From Hungatella sp. UBA3402 (GTDB lineage: Bacteria; Bacillota; Clostridia; Lachnospirales; Lachnospiraceae), in NCBI GenBank assembly GCA_002358555.1, contig DEPC01000059.1, positions 1 to 10,772 of the forward strand: 10,772 nucleotides of DNA. Direction: 5' to 3'. The notes under the pieces are model-generated. The model made no database searches. It was not told where the DNA came from and worked only from the letters and a program-made list of their open reading frames with translations. The position numbers and the translations under genes are program-made. How positions within the stretch are numbered: the first letter of the stretch is position 1; every line of letters starts with the position of its first letter. Shown in pieces: positions 1-7,200 of the stretch.

Positions 1-260
1 TTCATCGAGAGAGTATTGACATGATTAATGAACTTCCTGAAGGAAAACGACCAACTACAGTTTTAGTAACACAGACGGATAAGCATCCTATCCGCAATAA
101 AGTGGACCATATAGTATGGCTGCCCAGCTATAGGAATCAGGGGTATCCTCAATATCTAGAGGACCAGATTGCCCCCATGATATTTGTGGACTTACTCACT
201 AATTATATTGCAGATTATATGAAAGAAGATAAAAATATTTCAATCTATTCCCAACAATAA
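1..260 (+). CDS. C-terminal fragment, probable SIS-domain protein (RpiR-like regulator or sugar-phosphate isomerase/deglycase), 5' end outside window
   Basis: The reading frame is open from the left edge (first full codon at 3) to a TAA at 258-260. The ATG at 21 is probably internal, because the six codons before it read on smoothly and there is no Shine-Dalgarno site. About 86 residues are visible. The pattern is a hydrophobic strand (TTVLVTQ), a second strand (DHIVWLP) and a helix ending the domain (PMIFVDLLTNYIADYM). This resembles the last third of SIS domains, which bind phosphosugars in RpiR-family regulators and in GlmS/FrlB-like enzymes. The motif that would separate regulator from enzyme lies upstream and is not visible. 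No helix-turn-helix can be assessed. The assignment is inference from fold pattern and is moderate to weak; the fact that it is the end of a real gene is better supported. Confidence 0.5.
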   Translation, partial: HRESIDMINELPEGKRPTTVLVTQTDKHPIRNKVDHIVWLPSYRNQGYPQYLEDQIAPMIFVDLLTNYIADYMKEDKNISIYSQQ

Positions 261-283
261 AAAGCGAAAAAGAAAAAATAAAT

Positions 284-381
284 TAGGGCTATGGAAACAT
301 TTTTTCATACTCCGCAAAACAATGATTTCCTTTATCTTTTTATTGTTTTTGAGAGAAGGTTTTGAGTTTTTCACAGCCCTA
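284..381. repeat. Nested imperfect palindrome, MITE-like, flanked by TA
   Basis: TAGGGCT at 284-290 is the exact reverse complement of AGCCCTA at 375-381. The arms extend imperfectly inward (TATGGAAA against TTTTTCACA). Inside lies a second perfect pair, AAAACAAT (316-323) and ATTGTTTT (342-349). If the arms are read as starting GGGCT, the element is bounded by TA on both sides, as expected for elements moved by IS630/Tc1-mariner-type transposases. It lies in the 170-base gap between two convergent genes, so it could also fold in RNA and help end transcription from either side. There is no coding content. The mobile origin is inference. Confidence 0.45.
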
Positions 382-430
382 TGAGATTGAAAACGATTAT
401 TATATTTATCAAATAAAAAGGTTAAAACTC

Positions 431-2035
431 TTATCTTAATACAATTTCTCCTGACTGCAGATGAATATTGCAGTCGCTTTCTTTCTCGTCAATGGTTAAG
501 TTATATTTTTCTATATGTATCTGTGTAAGTGGATAGATATTTTGACAGGAAATGCTGCCCACATGGATGGAACGAATACTCTTATTTAACTGATCAAGCT
601 CCTCCAATTTGTCTCTCTTTAATTCCCCATATGTATTGCGCTGGTCCAGTAGATTGTTATATTCTTCCTGCATATCATCTCGACGATTTTTTCCTGAGAG
701 CTGCATATTGGTAATATTGTTTCTAAGCTGCTCCAATCCTCTGTTAATTTCATCTAGCTCATCATTGATAGCTGCTTTTTGACGCTCAAATTCAGCTTCA
801 AGGCCCAAAGTGATAGTGTTGAGACAGCCAGAAATATTGCCTATTTTTTTTGCATGGACAGAACCACTTACAGTAACATTACTGCCAAAAATTAATCCTC
901 GTCCCATAAGAGCATAGACAGAACCCTTTTCGCTGATAATATTGCTGTTAGCAATAATCGAAGCATAGATATCTTCTGTAGCAGTAGCTGTGACATTTTC
1001 CATAATCATACATTGAATCTGCTTGGCAGCCTTTAATTCTATATTAGAATTAGAAGTACTTTTAATATTCCCACGTACACAGATGGTTCCTCCAGATATG
1101 ATTTTACCGCTTCGGACATGGCCATTAATCATAATATTACCAGTGGCCTCGACAGTGACTCCGTCCTCTACATTTCCTTGAATATAGATATCTCCATCAA
1201 ATCTCAGGTTGCCAACACTGGAATTGATATCCTGTTCTAATACTCTCTGGCTTTGAATACAAAAATTGCGGTCTTCCATCACCACAATTCCACTAATGTC
1301 TGCTCGCAAGGTCAACCCATCCTCGGAGATACTGGTGTATTTTCCCTGGGGGAGACGGATAGGAGCTCCCTCGTTACCATAAAGCGTAGTCCCAGAAACA
1401 TCAAATCCATTCTGAGGAGGGATGGAAGGTATAATTTGACATAAAATTTCTCCTTCACGAATCGTCTGGATTAAATTTCTTTTTCGGAAATCTTCTCCAT
1501 GGAGCATTTCTTCTTCATTAAGTTCGGGTGTCTGTGCATATCTGCGTTGATATCGTTCCTGTAGCATACCATCAACTCCATCTTGGGGATATTCCCCGCA
1601 GGCAATTTGTACAATCCGCAGATATTGTTTGGTATCAACCAGTTCTGCAATCACATCATTGTAAATTCCAGAGACAATTCCTTCATAACGCATATCTTCC
1701 AGAAATTGTTCTAAATCAACTTCTTTGCCGCCGTTTAATGGTGGCAAGATACAGACATATGCCCTCATGCAATCTGCAGAAACATAGAAAATTGGCAGTG
1801 AATCCACAGGCAGATGTTCTGGTTGTTGGCTTTCTACATACTTTCTAATTTCCTTTTGTAAGATTCGATAAAAAGCATTTGGGCCATTTTCTCCCTCTCC
1901 ATTATCATGAAAATCTCTCTGCAAATGGCCTCTGATTTTTTCTAACATCTTTAGCCCTTCTGATTTTTTAGCTTCATGGTTTTGTGAATCGGCGGAATTT
2001 TCTCTTCTTTTCTTAAATAAGTCGAATATAGCCAT
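431..2035 (-). CDS. FapA/DUF342 family polymer-forming protein
   Basis: The 534-residue product has the layout of the DUF342/FapA family (COG1315). After a basic N-terminus (FKKRR), a globular domain spans about residues 80-250, including the family-typical stretch around 194-245 (P.IPPQNGFDVSGT, then a glycine-rich LPQGKY and SEDGLTLRADISG). Residues about 265-410 form short G-rich beta-helix rungs (GDIYIQGNVEDGVTV, GNIMINGHV, GTICVRGNI and so on). Residues about 413-486 are charged and heptad-like, probably a coiled coil, followed by a final beta segment. No signal peptide or membrane span is visible, so it is probably cytoplasmic or membrane-peripheral. Vibrio FapA is linked to flagellar assembly, but no flagellar gene is visible here and the role of clostridial members is unclear. 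The ATG at 2035 follows the purine-rich GGAAAGAGAG. A promoter lies about 40 bases upstream. Confidence 0.9.
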   Translation of the reverse strand: MAIFDLFKKRRENSADSQNHEAKKSEGLKMLEKIRGHLQRDFHDNGEGENGPNAFYRILQKEIRKYVESQQPEHLPVDSLPIFYVSADCMRAYVCILPPLNGGKEVDLEQFLEDMRYEGIVSGIYNDVIAELVDTKQYLRIVQIACGEYPQDGVDGMLQERYQRRYAQTPELNEEEMLHGEDFRKRNLIQTIREGEILCQIIPSIPPQNGFDVSGTTLYGNEGAPIRLPQGKYTSISEDGLTLRADISGIVVMEDRNFCIQSQRVLEQDINSSVGNLRFDGDIYIQGNVEDGVTVEATGNIMINGHVRSGKIISGGTICVRGNIKSTSNSNIELKAAKQIQCMIMENVTATATEDIYASIIANSNIISEKGSVYALMGRGLIFGSNVTVSGSVHAKKIGNISGCLNTITLGLEAEFERQKAAINDELDEINRGLEQLRNNITNMQLSGKNRRDDMQEEYNNLLDQRNTYGELKRDKLEELDQLNKSIRSIHVGSISCQNIYPLTQIHIEKYNLTIDEKESDCNIHLQSGEIVLR

Positions 2036-2072
2036 GTTTTCTCTCTTTCCAGCAAAATATAGGTATCATTCT

Positions 2073-2101
2073 ATTATATTCTAAATCAGACAAGTGCGCA
2101 A
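2073..2101 (-). promoter_or_regulatory. Sigma-A-type promoter for the FapA-like gene
   Basis: On the minus strand, TTGCGC (2096-2101) is followed by a 17-base spacer and a perfect TATAAT (2073-2078). The -35 box is weak (3 of 6), the -10 is consensus and the spacing is ideal. Transcription would start near 2066, leaving a leader of about 30 bases before the ATG at 2035. Confidence 0.55.
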
Positions 2102-2151
2102 TACTCTTATCTCTATATTTTCGATGAGGGCAGTTTTGAAGATAGCTTTAA

Positions 2152-2183
2152 ACCTTAGCTTGCAATAATGAGTCAGCTGAGGT
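2152..2183. repeat. Short inverted repeat in the divergent intergenic region
   Basis: ACCTTAGCT (2152-2160) pairs with AGCTGAGGT (2175-2183) with one G-T wobble around a 14-base loop. It lies between the two divergent promoters, just upstream of the plus-strand -35 box. No T-run follows on either strand, so a terminator is unlikely. It could be a regulator binding site or chance. The rest of the 405-base gap (2036-2440) holds only the two promoters, the leader of the next gene and a few very short frames. Confidence 0.3.
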
Positions 2184-2196
2184 CATAACTGAATGG

Positions 2197-2225
2197 TTGT
2201 CACAAAATAGATTTCCTGTTATACT
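2197..2225 (+). promoter_or_regulatory. Strong sigma-A-type promoter for the cytidylate-kinase-like gene
   Basis: TTGTCA (2197-2202), a 17-base spacer and TATACT (2220-2225) match the consensus at 5 of 6 positions in each box. The predicted start near 2232 leaves an unusually long leader of about 210 bases before the ATG at 2441. Confidence 0.6.
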
Positions 2226-2426
2226 TTATTGATATATGGATATTCGCATAACAATTAAGTAATTTTTTCCAGAGATGGATATTGATAGATTTAAGGAAGT
2301 AGAGGAATGAAGTCTTTTATATGCTTATAATTTAACCAGCACAACGAGTTATTTTAATTATCAATTTAATGGCAGAGATTAAAACAGTAGTACAGATTAG
2401 AAGCATAGAAAATAATAAAAAATTTT

Positions 2427-2434
2427 GGGAGGAG
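2427..2434 (+). promoter_or_regulatory. Ribosome binding site fixing the start at 2441
   Basis: GGGAGGAG ends six bases before the ATG at 2441. It is a near-perfect Shine-Dalgarno match at good spacing, so this start is secure. The site overlaps the last codons of a 22-codon upstream frame (2369-2437) that has no ribosome binding site of its own. Confidence 0.8.
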
Positions 2435-2440
2435 TAGACT

Positions 2441-3109
2441 ATGAGAGATACCATACAATCAAAGGAATTTTTGGAGGGAGTCCAGAAAAAGGCTGCATTT
2501 CAAAAGCAGTTTGAGCGTCCACATTGTATCATTCTTGACAGTGAATATTGCAGTATGGGGAGAATGATTGCTCTGAATGCCTGTGAAGAGAATGGATATG
2601 CTTACTATGATGCAGAAAAGCTTATGGGGCTTTTAAAACCAGAGGAGAGGGAACAGGTTTTAAACTATGACAAACTGTTAGAAGATATCAATTTAAAAGA
2701 ACAAACATTAAAAGAAGACCCTGAATTTAGGTATGTATCAGGTTTATATCAAAGTGCAATCCGAATAGCTCTGGAGAATGGTCTCTGTTTAATTCATGAA
2801 TGTGGGATAAAGGAATTGATAGAAGCAGATGGATATACTTGTTTTAGTGTTTTGTTCTATGCTGTAAACCAGCAGGAAAAGCGAGAAAGGGCAAAGACTA
2901 CAGCTATTTATGGAAATCTAGAGACAAACGAGGAGCTGGATAAGGCTATAGAAAAAGAAGACCATAGGAGAAGAATTTACCACAATGCTTTAAGTGAAAA
3001 ATTGTGGGGAAAAAAAGAGTCTTATGATTTGTGTCTGAATACCGATGCATTGGGGCGAAAAAAGGCTGCAGAGCTTTTAGGAGAATTGATGGTGGGTACA
3101 AAGGAGTAA
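2441..3109 (+). CDS. Cytidylate-kinase-like P-loop protein with degenerate P-loop
   Basis: The 222-residue product resembles the cytidylate kinase-like family (AAA_26), common in Clostridia. Landmarks are in the family order: a first strand and loop at 29-43 (CIILDSEYCSMGRMIA), an FYD-like YYD at 55-57, LCLIHECG at 116-122, RER at 148-150, and a well-conserved C-terminal block with KEDHRRRIYHNALSEKLWG (172-190) and YDLCLNTDALG (195-205). Genuine members usually carry a G-S-G-G-R loop preceded by REYG; here it reads C-S-M-G-R, so two loop glycines are lost. The segment that usually gives V.GRCAD is also altered to IHECG. Nucleotide binding or kinase activity may therefore be changed or lost, which is inference. 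Length is normal for the family. It is transcribed alone and converges on the reductase gene, with a palindrome in between. The substrate is unknown. Confidence 0.75.
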   Translation: MRDTIQSKEFLEGVQKKAAFQKQFERPHCIILDSEYCSMGRMIALNACEENGYAYYDAEKLMGLLKPEEREQVLNYDKLLEDINLKEQTLKEDPEFRYVSGLYQSAIRIALENGLCLIHECGIKELIEADGYTCFSVLFYAVNQQEKRERAKTTAIYGNLETNEELDKAIEKEDHRRRIYHNALSEKLWGKKESYDLCLNTDALGRKKAAELLGELMVGTKE

Positions 3110-3113
3110 AATT

Positions 3114-3190
3114 TAGGATGTGTCTGATGGGACAACCCTTCATAAATTATAACACATATCTGCGAGAAAACCGTTTTCAGACACATCCTA
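3114..3190. repeat. Palindromic MITE-like element with 14-bp perfect inverted ends
   Basis: TAGGATGTGTCTGA (3114-3127) and TCAGACACATCCTA (3177-3190) are exact reverse complements enclosing 49 bases. Read as 12-base inverted ends GGATGTGTCTGA, the element is about 73 bases and bounded by TA on each side, the target duplication expected of IS630/Tc1-mariner-type transposition. It sits four bases after the stop of the kinase-like gene and nine bases from the stop of the convergent reductase gene. It may thus serve as the shared transcription end for both, although the loop is long and the following T/A runs are weak. No transposase is encoded. Confidence 0.6.
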
Positions 3191-3199
3191 GTATAAAAA

Positions 3200-4279
3200 T
3201 TATTTCCACACAATGGGGTGGTCTTTTACCAGCTTAAATATCCTTTGAATTTCATCAGGAATCCTAATGTTTGCTGGACATCTAGAAAGGCAAGGCATGT
3301 CTGTACATTTCCGACACAGATAAGCACTATGTTCAATCCCTAAGTTTAATTTGCGTAATGCCCAATAATCTTTCCCAAGAAAATAGTAGTGATATTGTCT
3401 AAAAAGGGTGTGAATTTCTGTCCCATAGGGGCAATCGCATCTCTGACAACGATTGCAAGGAATGGGGGTAAATTCCTTTTCTAATATGGACAGTACCTCC
3501 TCAAAGCAGGGAACAGAAGTATTGAGATTACAAGTATCCCAGTTCATCGCTGCATCGGATTGTTCTACGGAACCAATTCCAATGAGAGCGCTAGATATGG
3601 GATAGGACAATACTGTTTTTATGAGAACTTCCTCCGAAAAAAATCCAGGAAGAATTCCTGCAGCATATACCTTATTAATTAGTAGCCCTTTTTCACGAAA
3701 CATTGGTTCTTCTCTGATTCGGTCTAACATCCCTCGTTCCAGAATATTTCCGCTGCCCTGGAGAACATCTACACGCAAGTCTCTTGCTCCTCGAAGAAGG
3801 ATATCATAATAATCGGAGGCTAACCCTGTAAACCGAATTTTTCCTTCTTCTTTTAGCTGGCTAAGGGCATCTAAGGCGCCTCCCTTTCGGAATATCTCGT
3901 CCTCATGGTCCCAATCTGCCTGATGGACAAAATAGATATCTGGCCAGGTTCCGAGATTTTCGCAAGATTCAAGAACTGCCTGATACATTTCATTTCCATC
4001 ATAAAATCGAGCTTTGTCCGAGATAATGATATCCTCTCGTTTGATACTGGAAGCAAATTTGCCCAGTTTTATCTCTGCATCTCCATATTCAGGTACAATC
4101 GCTGTATCATATAAATTGCATCCAAGGTGAAAAGCATGGTTCATTACTGCTATAGCCTGCTCATCATTGAGATTAAAATAATCAGGAAGAACAGGAACAT
4201 TGCCTTGAAGAACAGGAATCGTGCCAAAACTGATTTCGGAAACTGTCAGCCCAGTTCTTCCTAGTTTACGGTATTTCAT
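3200..4279 (-). CDS. Aldo/keto reductase with C-terminal [4Fe-4S]-type cysteine clusters
   Basis: The TIM-barrel N-terminus (MKYRKLGRTGLTVSEISFGT) and the AKR tetrad are visible; counted from an alternative ATG at 4291, these are Asp62, Tyr69, Lys93 and His123. It belongs with the iron-sulfur AKRs (COG1453). Cys279/282/285/287 and Cys326/329/334/338 follow the barrel and could bind two 4Fe-4S clusters. The spacings are CX2CX2CXC and CX2CX4CX3CP rather than the usual forms, and the DTA-to-YG loop is two residues longer than usual. It is probably a cytoplasmic oxidoreductase of unknown substrate. The ATG at 4291 overlaps the upstream stop as ATGA, but AAGGA abuts it with no spacer. I prefer the ATG at 4279, 12 bases from that site and at the canonical family start. 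Either way it lies directly behind the LRR gene, suggesting coupled translation. Confidence 0.88.
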   Translation of the reverse strand: MKYRKLGRTGLTVSEISFGTIPVLQGNVPVLPDYFNLNDEQAIAVMNHAFHLGCNLYDTAIVPEYGDAEIKLGKFASSIKREDIIISDKARFYDGNEMYQAVLESCENLGTWPDIYFVHQADWDHEDEIFRKGGALDALSQLKEEGKIRFTGLASDYYDILLRGARDLRVDVLQGSGNILERGMLDRIREEPMFREKGLLINKVYAAGILPGFFSEEVLIKTVLSYPISSALIGIGSVEQSDAAMNWDTCNLNTSVPCFEEVLSILEKEFTPIPCNRCQRCDCPYGTEIHTLFRQYHYYFLGKDYWALRKLNLGIEHSAYLCRKCTDMPCLSRCPANIRIPDEIQRIFKLVKDHPIVWK

Positions 4280-4287
4280 AGTTTTCG

Positions 4288-7200
4288 TCATTCCTTTATT
4301 GATTCTCTAATTCCTATAAACGCTCGTTCTTCTACGAATATCCTATCTGGTATGAAAGGCATCTCAAGACTTTGGCAAAAGGCAAAGGCTTCCTTTCCAA
4401 TACGCTTTAGGGTAGAAGGAAAATGAACCTTTTGTAAGCTATGACAGCGGAAAAATGCCTTGTCAGGAATTTCTTCCACCCCCTCTGGCAACAGAATTTC
4501 TTTTAAAGAAGTACAGTTTTCAAAGGCCTTTACACCAATCCTACAAAGATTTTCTGACAACTCGATTTCTTCCAAAGCCCCACATCCAGAAAATGCTCGG
4601 CTGTCAATAGATGTCACACCTTTGGCATGATATACTGCTTTTAGCCATTTGCATCCAGCAAAGGAATTTTTGCCAATGGAGGTGACAGTCAAAGGAAGGG
4701 TAATTTCGGTCAAGAGATTTCCGTCCTGAAACACATTATCGCCAATGGCAGTGATACCATCAGCCACCAAAAGTCTCGAAATATTGCCCGTACATTCCAC
4801 AAGAACATCCTCTTCATTGGTCTTAAAGCAGTTAAGGCTATCCATAGCTGCCTGCATTGCCAGAGGAGGAAGCTCCTTTTTGCGGTCAGAAATTCCATGA
4901 AATACAATTAAGGAGCCATCAGCCAATACAAGCTCTTTTAGATAAATACAATTTCTAAAGGCATAAGCCTCTACTCTTATTCTATCTGACAGAAAACGAA
5001 TTTTTTCTATTCCCATTCCCCCTGCAAATGCCCAGCCGCAGACCAACCAGATATCTTTGGGAATGGTGATATCTCCTATGCAAGAGGAGCCATCTAAAAG
5101 CATATGGTTTACCACCACCATAGGAGAGAGTTTTCGTTGATTTTCTATCCAGGCAGTTCCATGAAAGGCTCTTGCCCCTATATATTCTACAGTTTTTGGA
5201 ATACTCACCTGTTTTAGCATAAGAATATCTCGAAATACCTCTGCCCTGATTCTCTTGATTCCTAGAGGGATTTTTATAATTTTCCCATATCCTCGGTAAG
5301 CACAGAGAGTTTCTTCATTCCTTATCTCAAAACAACTGAATGCACTGTGAAAAAGCAGACGAACAATCTCAGGTATCGTTTCTGACAAAATATCTGTGTA
5401 AGTTTGAAGCTCCCATAACTGCCCCTGTCTCGTTATCTGGTGTAAGGCGGTACAGCCAGAAAGAGCATATTCGCAGAGATGGATATTATTCTGTTCTCCA
5501 GCAAGATGAATACTCTCCAGAAGGCCACAATCTTCAAAGGCATGAGGGCGTAAAATGGTATGCTCATAGAGAGTTATCTGCTTTAATGAGTTACAATTCT
5601 GGAATGCATAGCTTCCGATTTCCTCTATAAATTCAAAACCAAAGCTTTCCAATTTTTCGCAGCCACAAAAGCAGTGGTTCTTAATAACGGAAGCGTGCTC
5701 ACAGAAACATTCTTCTAACTCGATGCAGCCCTCAAAGAGCCGATGCTCCAAAACAGAAACCCCAGAAAGCGCTACTCTTTTTAATGATAGACAATAGGCA
5801 AACGCAGCAGGGCCAATATCAGTGGCATGAATACAGATATTTAAAAGAGCAGTACATTTTTCAAAAGCACGGGCACCAATAACACATGAAGCAGATGGAA
5901 TGTGAATTTCTGCAAGTCTGCTGCATCCCCAGAATGCACCATCTCCAATTTGGGAAAGACTGTCAGGAAGAATTAGCTTTGTAATCTGAGAGTTTCTTGA
6001 AAATGCAAAAGGTGCAATAGCCGTAATTCCCTCTGGCAACTGGACTTCTCCCACACAATCTTCACCAGAAACTACAATACTGCCAATAACAGTCAGATAA
6101 GACGATTTTTTGATATTCTCAGTCAGTTTAACATCTTCAAAAGCTCTTTCGCCAACATACTGCAAGGAATTTGCCTGTCCTGGCACAAAGGAAATACAGC
6201 CAGACAAAGCCTCTTTTTCAATAGTATGCACATTCTTTAATGAGAGATTGTGAATGTTTCTACAATGATAAAAAGCCCGTTTTTTGATAGATTGCCAGAG
6301 AACAGGGGAGCGTGAAAAAAGGTTTGGACATTCTACAGTTTCTAGATTGACACAGCCGGAAAAAATTTCAGGCTCAGCAGTTGTGATAGAGCTAGGCCAT
6401 GTGACATGGCATAGAGCAGTACAGCCCTTCAATGCTGCTGCTCCAATCCATGTGACATGCTCAGAAAAATGAATCACTGTAAGAGAAGTATTTCCATAAA
6501 ATGCTCCTCCTGCTATGATTTTAGTTTGCTCTGGAAGATAGAATTCTCCTTTTATGCCTCGTCCATCCCAGAAGATAACCCCTAAGTCTTTTGTAGCTGA
6601 ATCCGAATTTTTATCGAAACCTTCATCTTTCTCTTGTATCAATCTATCTTTAACAAATATGTCTTGTCTGGAATTCATTTTTGGAGATATTTCGGATGAT
6701 TGAACGGGTATATGTTCTTCTGCCTTACGTTTTTGATTCCAGTTTTCTAGAAAAGGAGTATATTCCCACACATTTCTTCCAACAGACTCCAAGGTGTCAG
6801 GCAAAATGACATGTTTTAACGCAGTGCATCCATAAGCTAGTTTATCAGGAATATGACAAACTCCCTGCTCCAATATCATAGTGCGAAGATTAAGGCAGCT
6901 AAAAAAGATATCTGTTCCATATTGTCTTCCATTTGCTTTAAGGACCGCCTTTTTTACTCCACTCTGCGCAAAAGCCAGATTTCCTACATATTCCAGTCCT
7001 GGAAGAAGGGAAACCTCTTTTAAGGCGTTACACCGATAGAATGCCATCTCTCCTATAGAAGCCAGACTATCAGGAAAATGGATTTCCTTTAGAGAAGAAC
7101 AGCCATAAAAAGTCTGCTCTCCAATTTCATGAACATGTGCTCTTAATATAACTTCTTTTAATGCATGACAATGCTTAAATGTTTTATCTTCTATTTTAAC

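Noticed and set aside
1528..1848. Open frame of 106 codons on the plus strand
   Set aside because: It lies wholly opposite the well-supported FapA-like gene, has no ribosome binding site and no recognisable family pattern.
3031..3237. Open frame of 68 codons on the plus strand ending near 3237
   Set aside because: It overlaps the end of the kinase-like gene out of frame and runs through the palindrome and the reductase 3' end; it is a by-product of the repeat.
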